Source: Anaerolineae bacterium
GTDB taxonomy: Bacteria; Chloroflexota; Anaerolineae; Anaerolineales; Villigracilaceae
NCBI GenBank assembly: GCA_017303735.1
Contig: JAFLCF010000057.1
Span: forward strand, 1 to 22,473
DNA: 22,473 nucleotides
Direction of reading: 5' to 3'
The notes below the pieces were generated by a model that did no database searches, was not told the origin of the DNA, and saw only the letters and a program-made list of their open reading frames with translations. The translations under genes were made by a program, and so were the position numbers. Positions 6,326-13,655 of this stretch are shown one piece after another. How positions within the stretch are numbered: position 1 is the first letter of the stretch; each line of letters opens with the position of its first letter.

Positions 6326-6952
6326 ATGACCGACGAATGGCTTTCCCTTAGTGATGCAGCTGCCATACTGGGAGTACATCCCAGTACGGTACGGCTGTGG
6401 TCTGACAAGGGCTTGATGCCGGTGCATAAGACCCAGGGCGGGCATCGTCGCTATCGGCGTGAAGAAATTCTCCTATGGTCAGAATCAAATTCAAAGTCCA
6501 AAGAAGAGGCGCTTGAACCTGAAGGCATGATGCAGGAGATCGTCAAGAACGTCCGTATGCAAATTTCCGAAGGGCGGTTACAGGAAGAGTCCTGGTATCA
6601 AAAGTTGGATGAAGACGCACGGACGCAGTACCGCTTGAGCGCGCGCTCGCTGTTTCAAGGACTGATGACCTATGCAGCGACCAACGGGCGCGAAGCCGAA
6701 AGCGAGGCATACGCCATTGGCTACGAATACGCATCTCGTGCACGGCGTTACTCGCTCAGTTATGTGGATGCGGCAAAAGCATTTTTATTTTTCAGAGACT
6801 CTTTGGTTGAGTCGGTCATCAAAGTATATAGCGAAGCAAACATCCCCGCAAAACGCGCCACTGAAATGTACACGCGTATGCACACCTTTACAGACGATAT
6901 TCTTATTAGTTTATTGGAAACGTATCGTAAGCTGGAAACTGCAAATCATTAA
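6326..6952 (+). CDS. MerR-type helix-turn-helix regulator with all-helical C-terminal domain
   Basis: A 208-residue regulator. Residues 6-51 form a MerR/BldC-like winged HTH (LSLSDAAAILGVHPSTVRLW, then GLMPVHKTQGGHRRYRREEI). The linker 52-65 is polar. Residues 68-205 are predicted to be almost entirely helical (WYQKLDEDARTQYRLSARSLF, then YIGYEYASRARRY-like and YVDAAKAFLFFRDSLVESV stretches), loosely resembling the RsbR-type N-terminal sensor bundle; that likeness is weak. There is no cobalamin-binding motif of the CarH/LitR kind and no metal-binding cysteine. With only 5 bases after the BCD transporter stop and no ribosome binding site, it is likely coupled to that gene. Its stop directly abuts the end of the opposing helicase gene. 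A candidate target is the phased repeat at 4877-4916. Confidence 0.7.
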   Translation: MTDEWLSLSDAAAILGVHPSTVRLWSDKGLMPVHKTQGGHRRYRREEILLWSESNSKSKEEALEPEGMMQEIVKNVRMQISEGRLQEESWYQKLDEDARTQYRLSARSLFQGLMTYAATNGREAESEAYAIGYEYASRARRYSLSYVDAAKAFLFFRDSLVESVIKVYSEANIPAKRATEMYTRMHTFTDDILISLLETYRKLETANH

Positions 6953-9514
6953 CTACTGTAGCTGCTGCAAGATCGCCAGCGTCTCTGCCTTGCCGCCATA
7001 TCCATTTTCGCCGCCGGGTCCCACACAAGATGGGCAGCCATCTTCACAGGCGCACTCACTTACCAACTCATGCGCACGGCGGATCAACTCATCATGCAGT
7101 TCAAATAATTTTTCACTAAAGCCGATGCCCGCAGGCACAAGGTCATATAGAACGATAGACGGCTGACCATTGACCGCAGACCAGGCAGGCTCACTAAAGA
7201 CACCCAGATCACCCGCATCACACATCAGAAATAACGGTGCGAGATTGCCGAGAACGAATCCTAAACCCGTGAGTCCGCTGCGGATGCGTACATTCTGCTC
7301 GACCTTGCGATGGCAGCTATGACAAAGTGTGGTGAGATTCTCCAGCCGGTTCGCCTGCTCGCGGTTGACGACTCCATTTTGGATGAAGGCACGGAAGGGA
7401 GTCTTGTGATGCACATCATGCTCGCGCCGAGTCTCCTCCGCGCCGCACACCTGACATTTGAACTGGTCCCGTTTGCGGACGGCGAGTCTTATCTTTTGCC
7501 AATCGGGTCCGTAGTCGTTCGGGTCATTGGTCCATAGACCCGCGTCACGCAGACTCTTAAGAGCAGTCTCGGAGAGGGTCAGCCAATAGCCGGTTGTTTG
7601 CAATTCAGAGGGCGGCAAGTCCAACGATTCTTGCCCGAGATTCTCATTCGTGAACCAACGCAGTTTGCGGAATCCCACCACCTGGGTGGTGACTTGAATT
7701 TCACCATATGCTTTTTCACCACCGCGCACCACGATCTGATCGTTGACAGACAAAATCTGAATCTCAGATTCTTGCTGGGCTTCGGTGTAATAGTCTAAAC
7801 CAACAGGTACAAGATGGGCAATATGATTTTCAAGGTCAAGTTGTTGCACCAGATATTGCTGTGCCTCATGCATATAGATCGCCCCGGGGTGAACCATCCA
7901 ATTCGCAGATTCGCCATCCACAGTTCCCACAATCGTCGGTCGTCCATCATCTGCGGTTGTGTGAAGCACCACACTTTGCGGAGATGCAGAACGCAGTGAA
8001 ATATTCGCGGCAGGATAGGCATCTTGCATCCAAAAATATTTTTCGTTCGAGAAATGCGCTTCCTGATTGGAAACTAAGAACTCAAGATACTCGTCCACGA
8101 GTTCATCAGAGATGGAGCCAAAACCTTCACCGCGTTGAAACGGCAGTTCGAACATCGCGCAGCGTAAATGCTCCAGCAAGATCAATAAATGATTCGGGTT
8201 GACCAATGCCATCTCGGGCGAACGGTCGAAAAAATATTCAGGGTGATGTGCAAGAAACTGGTCGAGCGGATTCGGCGAAGCCACAAGAATAGACACGGCT
8301 GGTAATTCACCACGCCCAGCGCGACCCGCTTGTTGACGAGTGCTTGCTATCGTGCCAGGGTAACCCACGATGAGCGCCGCCCCCAGCCCGCCAATGTCGA
8401 TGCCGAGTTCGAGGGCGTTGGTGGCAACCACAGTTTTCACCGAGCCGTCGCGAAGTCCCTGTTCGATCTCGCGGCGTTGATGAGGGAGGTAGCCAGAGCG
8501 ATAGCCGCGAATAGGGAACCCGATATTCGAGGATTCGATATTCGATTTTCGAGTATCGAGTATCGAATTGTTGGTTTGTAAATGGGTTAAAAGAATTTCC
8601 ACGCTACGGCGCGTTCGCGCAAAGACGACCGATTGCACATCGTGAGTCAACAGGTTATTTGCCAGTCGCACAGCTTCAAGAATGCTGCTCTTGCGCAGAC
8701 CCAATGCAGGGTTCAACACAGGCGGGTTGTAAATGATGAAGTGACGTTCGCCACGCGAGGAACCATCGTTATCCACCAACTCAACCGATTCTTCGATCAA
8801 CGCTTCGGCGAGATCCTTCGGGTTGCCGATGGTTGCCGAAGCAAGGATGAATTGCGGCTTGGCTCCGTAGAACGTTGCCACCCGTTTGAGTCTACGGATG
8901 ACGTTGGCAACATGCGAGCCAAAGACTCCGCGATAGGTGTGGGTTTCGTCAATGACGATAAACTTCAGGTTGGTGAAGAAGTCACTCCAATTGGCGTGAT
9001 GCGGCAGGATGCCCGTATGCAGCATATCGGGGTTGGTCAGAACAATGCGGGCAGTTTTGCGAATGGTGGATCGATGAGGTTGGGGAGTGTCACCATCGTA
9101 GATTGCCGATTTCAGATTTACGATTGACGATTGAAAAGATTCGAGGCTCGATTGTTGGTCTTGTGTGAGGGCTTTGGTTGGGAAGAGATATAAGGCGCGT
9201 GCCTGCGAGTCCTCGATCATTTTCGCAAGGACGGGCAGGTTGTAGGCGAGGGTCTTTCCGCTGGCGGTGCCGGTGGAGAGAATTACATTACGGCGGGCGC
9301 GGGCGTGAGTCCACGCTGTGAGCTGGTGGGAGTAGAGCAGAGAAATGCCGCGGGACGATAAGGCATCTCGAAGCGAAGCAGGCAGATCGGTTGGAAAAGG
9401 ATGCGTTTGTGCGGCGCGGGGCGGAACCGTCTGCCAGGCAAACAGGTTTGGCGCGGTCTCTTCATCCTGCTTCCAAAAATCCAAAAGGTGTTGAAGGTTG
9501 TTCAAAGGTTCCAT
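6953..9514 (-). CDS. MrfA/YprA-like DEAD/DEAH-box helicase with DUF1998-type C-terminus and inserted HNH motif
   Basis: An 853-residue superfamily 2 helicase, likely in DNA repair by analogy with Bacillus MrfA. Motifs in order: SHQLTAW (Q-type, about 62-68), Walker A STGTASGKT (80-88), motif II DETH (189-192), SAT (226-228), VVFARTRRSVE (about 296-306), and QQAGRAGR (394-401). The C-terminus has the four cysteines of MrfA-like proteins (C821, C823, C827, C830, in CACEDGCPSC). Between the helicase core and that cluster lies an HNH-type zinc fold: CQVC (687-690), EHDVHHKTPF (698-707), LCHSCHRK (730-737). ATG 9514 is preferred over an upstream frame that would overlap the divergent gene at 9541; the first residues MEPLNNLQHLLDFW suit the family. 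No clear ribosome binding site is visible. Two heptamer arrays lie in the coding sequence. Confidence 0.85.
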   Translation of the reverse strand: MEPLNNLQHLLDFWKQDEETAPNLFAWQTVPPRAAQTHPFPTDLPASLRDALSSRGISLLYSHQLTAWTHARARRNVILSTGTASGKTLAYNLPVLAKMIEDSQARALYLFPTKALTQDQQSSLESFQSSIVNLKSAIYDGDTPQPHRSTIRKTARIVLTNPDMLHTGILPHHANWSDFFTNLKFIVIDETHTYRGVFGSHVANVIRRLKRVATFYGAKPQFILASATIGNPKDLAEALIEESVELVDNDGSSRGERHFIIYNPPVLNPALGLRKSSILEAVRLANNLLTHDVQSVVFARTRRSVEILLTHLQTNNSILDTRKSNIESSNIGFPIRGYRSGYLPHQRREIEQGLRDGSVKTVVATNALELGIDIGGLGAALIVGYPGTIASTRQQAGRAGRGELPAVSILVASPNPLDQFLAHHPEYFFDRSPEMALVNPNHLLILLEHLRCAMFELPFQRGEGFGSISDELVDEYLEFLVSNQEAHFSNEKYFWMQDAYPAANISLRSASPQSVVLHTTADDGRPTIVGTVDGESANWMVHPGAIYMHEAQQYLVQQLDLENHIAHLVPVGLDYYTEAQQESEIQILSVNDQIVVRGGEKAYGEIQVTTQVVGFRKLRWFTNENLGQESLDLPPSELQTTGYWLTLSETALKSLRDAGLWTNDPNDYGPDWQKIRLAVRKRDQFKCQVCGAEETRREHDVHHKTPFRAFIQNGVVNREQANRLENLTTLCHSCHRKVEQNVRIRSGLTGLGFVLGNLAPLFLMCDAGDLGVFSEPAWSAVNGQPSIVLYDLVPAGIGFSEKLFELHDELIRRAHELVSECACEDGCPSCVGPGGENGYGGKAETLAILQQLQ
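8522..8570. repeat. In-frame heptamer array inside the helicase gene (GATATTC type)
   Basis: On the plus strand the units are GATATTC, GAGGATTC (one base longer), GATATTC, GATTTTC, GAGTATC, GAGTATC and a partial GAATTG. On the coding strand they encode the Asn/Ser/Ile-rich linker NNSILDTRKSNIESSNIGF, in a variable loop just before the conserved RGYRSGYLPHQRREIE block. The array resembles short tandem heptamer repeats known between genes in some bacteria, here tolerated within a reading frame. Confidence 0.7.
9101..9135. repeat. In-frame heptamer array inside the helicase gene (GATTKAC type)
   Basis: Five exact 7-base units on the plus strand: GATTGCC, GATTTCA, GATTTAC, GATTGAC, GATTGAA, followed by an irregular AAGATTCGAGG. 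They encode part of the loop between TKALTQDQQ and YDGDTP in the helicase (SLESFQSSIVNLKSAIYDGD). The loop length is not obviously abnormal for the family, so the repeat seems to have replaced loop sequence. Confidence 0.65.
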
Positions 9515-9540
9515 TAACCCGAAAGTATTATGATGACAAT

Positions 9541-11070
9541 ATGCGGAATAAACTTTTGATACTGCTTGGGTTTCATGCGTGTTGGGGGTTGCTGCTCGCG
9601 TTGAGTATATCAAACTACGGGTTGGGTGTTTCAACAGACGCAACCTCCTACATGTTCACCGGCATGAATTGGATTCTCGGAAATGGACTGGTCGATTTCA
9701 GCGGCGGCGAATACATCTTATGGCCCCCGCTCTACCCGATGCTGATCGGTTTTTTGCACGCGCTGGGGTTGAGCCCATTTGCTGCGGCGCATGTTATTCA
9801 ATTTTTTGCTTTCGCCATGGTCGCATATTTTTCTTCGGCGATCCTGCTTAAACTTTTTCGCGACGATTTTGCATTCGCATTCCTCGGCGCATTTCTGATC
9901 GCTACGGGTCCCATCGTTGTTTCCACGTTCTACATGGTCGGAACTGATTATCTTTTCATGGCATTCATATTGGCAGCCGCCTGGTTGATCCAACGCTTTT
10001 CAGAAAAACAGGATGTGGCGACTCTGACCCTGATCGGCTTGACCGTATCGCTTGCCATGCTCACACGCTATATCGGATACGCCCTCGTTCTTTCCGCGCT
10101 GTTGGCTGTTCTATATTATTCGAGCGGCTCCCTCCTCAAACGGATTCTGCGCTGCGCCTACGTTGGAGTCTTTTCCCTCGTTCCATTTTTATGGATGCTG
10201 AACACATGGACCGCCACAAGCGGCAACAGGCGCGAACCGCTATCGTTCATTGAATACGCGTCGCAATTCACCGTGGGCACATTGGCATGGTTCACCACGA
10301 ATATACCCGACACGAATGAAGCGACCCTACTTCATTATGTGATTGTTTGGGTTCCGGTGCTGCTGGCATTCATCCTTCTGTTCATACTTTCAAAAAAGAT
10401 ACAGGTATTAAATCCCGCCGCAACCTTCATGATCGGGTTTGGAGTCATCTACACTGCCGCACTTTTCACCAATGCGCTGATCGCCTACTTCAATCGTCTG
10501 TGGGGGCGCTTTCAACTACCCGATTATTTTCCACTCGTAATTTTGTTCCTGTTGGTCATCGGGTATGGATCGCGTTATCTGAAGGAACATCATTCCCGCT
10601 TTTATATCCCCGCGGCAATACTGGGATTTGGATTCCTATTGTTCGTCAGTGCGGCTCAACTCAACCGCACGGTCTTGTTGATGCGTGACGCCATTCAGGG
10701 CGACATCCCCGAGAATGGTATCAATACCGGCGAGATGAACGAGAATTCCATCATTCAATATTGGAAGGCAAACCCGCCGCAGGGCGAATACCATCTCTTC
10801 TCGAATTATCATGCGCTGGCAGCTTTCCATGCCCAGCATAATGCAAATGCATCGCCGCGCAAAAGCCCGATATATGGCGATGAGGTTTACCCATTGGAAG
10901 ATTACATTGGTTATCTATTCCCCGATGAGAGGGATGTGTATCTATTGTGGATCGAACCGAATGCATATGAGCATGTGTACCTGCCGTATGAATTTTCCCC
11001 CATCGCAGAAATTGAAGTTGTTATCGAAAATGATGATGGCGGAATATACCGTCTACGTCCCATTCGGTAG
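9541..11070 (+). CDS. GT39/ArnT-like multi-span membrane glycosyltransferase (putative)
   Basis: A 509-residue membrane protein with roughly 10-12 hydrophobic helices (from LLILLGFHACWGLLLAL at 5-21 to about 390) and a soluble C-terminal domain of about 120 residues. The pattern matches GT-C transferases of the GT39/PMT_2 kind that use polyprenyl-phosphate sugars: the first outside loop carries an acidic residue after helix 1 (STDATSYMFTG, Asp32) and then GGEYILWPPLYPMLIGFLHAL (55-75), like the family's PPLYP motif. The sugar and acceptor cannot be deduced. ATG 9541 is favoured because residues 5-21 start the first helix; the longer upstream frame would overlap the divergent helicase. Its last 18 bases overlap the end of the opposing gene. 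Confidence 0.7.
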   Translation: MRNKLLILLGFHACWGLLLALSISNYGLGVSTDATSYMFTGMNWILGNGLVDFSGGEYILWPPLYPMLIGFLHALGLSPFAAAHVIQFFAFAMVAYFSSAILLKLFRDDFAFAFLGAFLIATGPIVVSTFYMVGTDYLFMAFILAAAWLIQRFSEKQDVATLTLIGLTVSLAMLTRYIGYALVLSALLAVLYYSSGSLLKRILRCAYVGVFSLVPFLWMLNTWTATSGNRREPLSFIEYASQFTVGTLAWFTTNIPDTNEATLLHYVIVWVPVLLAFILLFILSKKIQVLNPAATFMIGFGVIYTAALFTNALIAYFNRLWGRFQLPDYFPLVILFLLVIGYGSRYLKEHHSRFYIPAAILGFGFLLFVSAAQLNRTVLLMRDAIQGDIPENGINTGEMNENSIIQYWKANPPQGEYHLFSNYHALAAFHAQHNANASPRKSPIYGDEVYPLEDYIGYLFPDERDVYLLWIEPNAYEHVYLPYEFSPIAEIEVVIENDDGGIYRLRPIR

Positions 11071-12066
11071 GCGTTCACCAGTGTGCAGGGAACGGAACGC
11101 CCATGCTCCGACACCAAGCGGGAACCAGAAGGTGACTGCCCGATAAAGCAAGGTGATGACCACTGCCTGGCTCCAGTTGACGTTCAGCGAACTCAACGCG
11201 ATCGGCATCAACCCTTCCACGATGCCAATGCCGGAAGGTGTAGGCGATACGATCAGGAAAAGATATGCCATTGAAAACCCGGCAATGATGGTGCCAGCAG
11301 AGAAGGGGACTTCGAATGCCAGGAATGAACAGGTCAGAACCAGCATGAGCAAGCCTTTGTCAAAGATGCCCCATAAAACCGGACGGATGAGGCTGGATGG
11401 TTGCTCGGTGAGCCCAGAAAAACCATCTGCGATCTCATGTGCGAATTCATGCGCACGGGCTTCACTTAGGTAATTTTCTTTTCGAAACCGCCGCACCACC
11501 CAGTTGATACCGCGCACAAATTTTGCCAGCAGGTTGCCTAATTTTTCTGCAGAACGATAGCCAACATATAAAACTGTGGCATAGGTTACGGCAATCGCCA
11601 GCAGAAAAAGGGAGGCGGATATTTCTCCCGCATTCAAGTCGTTGCGGCGAACCAGCACGATCAATCCCAATGCGAGGATGACGAGAAATGCCGCTTGGTC
11701 AAGCAGGAGGAACAACGCCGCCGCCACCGTGACCTTGCCGGTGGGATGTCCACGCCGGTGCGCTTCTGCAGCGAAGAGCGCGACTCCGCCCGCCCCGGCA
11801 GTGGGTGCCACAATATTGATAAAGTTCGCCGCTGTGGCAATGCGGCTAAGCGTGAACACATCCTCTTGAACCCCAAGCAGGCGAAAGATCGATTGATACA
11901 TGCGTCCGCTGGAAATGAACCAGATGGTCTGGATCGTCAGTGCCAGCAGAAAAAATCCCAAATGCGCACTTTGCAGGGTGCGTAGGATCGTTTCCAGTTC
12001 GCCGAAACTTAACAGGACGACGACCATGCCCAAAAACAAAGCCACAAAAACGAAGAGTTTGTTCAT
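11053..12066 (-). CDS. YbhN/UPF0104-type membrane protein (lysylphosphatidylglycerol synthase TM-domain family)
   Basis: A 337-residue integral membrane protein with about 8 helices, matching the LPG_synthase_TM (UPF0104/YbhN/AglD-like) family. Family marks are NFINIVAPTAGAGGVALFAAEAHRRG (about 91-116) and SPTPSGIGIVEGLMP (about 273-287). These proteins are flippase-like membrane domains; without the C-terminal aminoacyl transferase domain of MprF, lysine transfer is not expected. The start has no strong ribosome binding site and lies 30 bases after the SH3 lipoprotein stop, so the two probably share a transcript. The convergent GT39-like gene could share a cell-envelope lipid or glycan role, which is inference. 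Confidence 0.8.
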   Translation of the reverse strand: MNKLFVFVALFLGMVVVLLSFGELETILRTLQSAHLGFFLLALTIQTIWFISSGRMYQSIFRLLGVQEDVFTLSRIATAANFINIVAPTAGAGGVALFAAEAHRRGHPTGKVTVAAALFLLLDQAAFLVILALGLIVLVRRNDLNAGEISASLFLLAIAVTYATVLYVGYRSAEKLGNLLAKFVRGINWVVRRFRKENYLSEARAHEFAHEIADGFSGLTEQPSSLIRPVLWGIFDKGLLMLVLTCSFLAFEVPFSAGTIIAGFSMAYLFLIVSPTPSGIGIVEGLMPIALSSLNVNWSQAVVITLLYRAVTFWFPLGVGAWAFRSLHTGERLPNGT

Positions 12067-12096
12067 GCTGTCTTTGATTTCTTATCATCAAAAGGT

Positions 12097-12858
12097 CTAC
12101 GGGGTAATAACCGGCAGCACTTCGATAGGAATTGAAAGGTTTACAACTGAAGCAAAGACCCAGGCAGTTTGATCGGGTTGCCCCGGCACTTGTACCTGAA
12201 TCCATTGATTATCTGCCGTTCTGCCCAATGCCGTTGTGGATTCGCCCACGGCAAATACAGTAGTTGCGGCAGCGTTGAAATCTGGCGCGTTACGCAGGTT
12301 CAGTTCATTGGGTCCGGGGTTAGTCACCAAAGGCATGGGAGTGGCGGTGGGCTGGGCTGGCTCACTAGTAGGAGCCGGGGTGGAGATGGTTAGGGTAACG
12401 CCTAACAAACGTGCCATTTCAATGTCATACTGAGTATGCAGGTCACGAGCTTGCGTAATGCCGGTATTGACCAGGCTGGCATCGGAACTCCCCATAAACG
12501 CCAGCAGGGTTTGCACAACAATGCTCATATGTTTGATCTGTAATTCTTTTAGGTCTTCCAGACAAACGGGCACGGTCTGATCTTCTGCAGTTCTTAAGAC
12601 ACGCTGCAAATCAGGAACGACCACCACCAATTGCGCCTGGGGTGTATTGGACGCCAGAGTAGCATAATCATCGAACTCGCGCATTAAGGCATTGACCTTG
12701 GATACCTCGCTGGGTAAATTTGCATCGGCGCACGGATCAGGAGTAAGTGTAGCAGGCAGGGTAGGCACTACTGTGGCTGCGGCAGGCTCATTTCCGCCAC
12801 AGGCAGCTACCAGTAAGACCACCAACATGAAAAGTATTGTTTTAAATGTAAATCGCAT
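12097..12858 (-). CDS. SH3b-domain lipoprotein
   Basis: A 253-residue secreted lipoprotein. The signal peptide (residues 1-19) ends in the lipobox LVAAC with Cys20, followed by a Pro/Thr/Ala linker. Residues 43-155 are mostly helical with no family I recognise. Another Pro/Thr-rich linker (about 156-173) leads to a bacterial SH3 domain (LNLRNAPDFNAAATTVFAVG, then GRTADNQWIQVQV and TAWVFASVVNL, about 185-243), a module that often binds cell-wall peptides. Start ATG 12858 has GAGG four bases upstream. It is probably the first gene of a two-gene unit with the YbhN-type protein. Its function is unknown. Confidence 0.75.
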   Translation of the reverse strand: MRFTFKTILFMLVVLLVAACGGNEPAAATVVPTLPATLTPDPCADANLPSEVSKVNALMREFDDYATLASNTPQAQLVVVVPDLQRVLRTAEDQTVPVCLEDLKELQIKHMSIVVQTLLAFMGSSDASLVNTGITQARDLHTQYDIEMARLLGVTLTISTPAPTSEPAQPTATPMPLVTNPGPNELNLRNAPDFNAAATTVFAVGESTTALGRTADNQWIQVQVPGQPDQTAWVFASVVNLSIPIEVLPVITP

Positions 12859-12909
12859 AAAGCCTCATTAATTTGGGTAAATAGTTGTTTAACATTGTAA
12901 CAAAACATT

Positions 12910-12926
12910 GATGCCTTGCAGGCATC
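12910..12926. repeat. Small palindrome upstream of the SH3 lipoprotein gene
   Basis: GATGCC and GGCATC are perfect arms around a TTGCA loop. It lies 51 bases upstream of the lipoprotein start and could be an operator or a weak hairpin. The rest of the 12859-12990 gap is AT-rich and shows no gene and no convincing promoter. Confidence 0.35.
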
Positions 12927-12990
12927 TTTATTAGACTGTAATTCATCGCCTTAATAAGAAAAATTACTGTGCTGAAAGATCTTTATAGCA

Positions 12991-13032
12991 AATAAAAAAT
13001 TCGCCTGAGAAATCTCAGGCGAATTTTTTATT
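12991..13032 (-). terminator. Strong terminator of the Rrf2 gene (19-bp perfect stem)
   Basis: AATAAAAAATTCGCCTGAG (12991-13009) pairs perfectly with 13014-13032 across an AAAT loop. A/T tracts on both sides make it potentially bidirectional. The Rrf2 stop codon (13028-13030) lies inside the stem, so termination follows translation immediately. Confidence 0.88.
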
Positions 13033-13429
13033 GAATGTCTGCTAACGTAGTCTTTTCCAATTTATTCGAGACATAATCTCGAATATCTTTGAAAACCTTG
13101 GTCAGTTTCTTCTCTTTTTCAATCGGCGTAGACTCGTAGAAGTTCTCGCTCACCGATTCGGTGGGAGCCAACGCGCCATCGAACAAACGGATCACATCTG
13201 CAAGTGGAATTTGGTTTGGTCGTTTGGCTAATTGATAGCCACCTTTTTGTCCCTTGGCGCTGCGCAGAAAATGCGCACGCTTTAATGCCAGCATCAATTG
13301 TTCTAAAAATTTAGGTGGAATGCCTTGTGCAGTAGCGATTGTATCAATTGAAATATAGCCTTCGGTTTCGTTACGGGCAAGGTAGACAAGAGCAAGCAAG
13401 GCATATTCACTGCGGGTGGTTAGTTTCAT
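13028..13429 (-). CDS. Rrf2-family transcriptional regulator without cysteines
   Basis: A 133-residue DNA-binding regulator. The Rrf2 winged HTH is clear: MKLTTRSEYALLALVYLAR (1-19), IDTIATAQGIPPKFLEQLMLALKRAHFLRSAKGQKGGYQLAK (28-69) and DVIRLFDGAL (78-87). The protein has no cysteine at all, so it cannot hold the Fe-S cluster of IscR, NsrR or RirA. This makes it like cluster-free members such as CymR, or sensing by partner or ligand. It is transcribed away from pstS, with its own good promoter at 13467-13494. A target could be the palindrome in the pst promoter. Confidence 0.88.
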   Translation of the reverse strand: MKLTTRSEYALLALVYLARNETEGYISIDTIATAQGIPPKFLEQLMLALKRAHFLRSAKGQKGGYQLAKRPNQIPLADVIRLFDGALAPTESVSENFYESTPIEKEKKLTKVFKDIRDYVSNKLEKTTLADIQ

Positions 13430-13466
13430 TTCAGATCATCTTCTTTCGTGTTCGATTTCGCCGGTT

Positions 13467-13494
13467 AGTATAGTGGAAAAGAGGGCAGTGTCAA
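13467..13494 (-). promoter_or_regulatory. Promoter of the Rrf2 gene
   Basis: Read on the minus strand: TTGACA (plus-strand 13489-13494), a 16-base spacer and TATACT (plus-strand 13467-13472). The start would be near 13460, giving a leader of about 30 bases. The match to the housekeeping consensus is strong. Confidence 0.75.
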
Positions 13495-13532
13495 GCAGGT
13501 GACTTTTATCTGAAACTGGGTCTTGAATCTTC

Positions 13533-13561
13533 TTGACATAATTCAGTGACTGAATTATGAT
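13533..13561 (+). promoter_or_regulatory. Promoter of the pstSCAB operon
   Basis: Perfect -35 TTGACA (13533-13538), a 17-base spacer and TATGAT (13556-13561). The predicted start near 13568 leaves a leader of about 140 bases. The spacer is almost filled by the operator palindrome 13537-13559. Confidence 0.78.
13537..13559. promoter_or_regulatory. 23-bp operator palindrome within the pst promoter
   Basis: CATAATTCAG (13537-13546), three bases TGA, then CTGAATTATG (13550-13559): perfect 10-base arms. It overlaps both promoter hexamers and fills the spacer, the ideal position for a repressor that excludes RNA polymerase. The size suits an Rrf2 or similar winged-helix dimer; the divergent Rrf2 gene is the nearest candidate. 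Confidence 0.7.
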
Positions 13562-13574
13562 TTCGATTAACAAG

Positions 13575-13593
13575 TCCTATTGGATTACTAGGA
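13575..13593. promoter_or_regulatory. TCCTA-N9-TAGGA site 1 in the pst leader
   Basis: TCCTA, nine bases and TAGGA form an inverted repeat just downstream of the predicted transcription start. A second site with the same arms and spacing, in opposite orientation, occurs at 13659-13677. Possible operator for a second regulator. Confidence 0.4.
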
Positions 13594-13655
13594 ATTCATA
13601 AATAAGCGAGTTTGAGCTGAAACCTAGGTCAGAAACGAACTTTTTATTTACTCCT

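Noticed and set aside
6366..6386. Perfect 8-bp-arm palindrome (TACTGGGA and TCCCAGTA around GTACA) in the MerR-type gene
   Set aside because: It lies inside the helix-turn-helix coding region and codes for conserved-looking residues. An internal autoregulatory site is conceivable but nothing else supports it.
8522..9135. Heptamer arrays considered as a CRISPR remnant
   Set aside because: Units are 7 bp with no spacers, lie within an open reading frame and have no cas genes nearby.
11053..11070. 18-base tail-to-tail overlap of the GT39-like and YbhN-type genes as a possible frameshift
   Set aside because: Both C-termini look complete, and short convergent overlaps are common in compact genomes.
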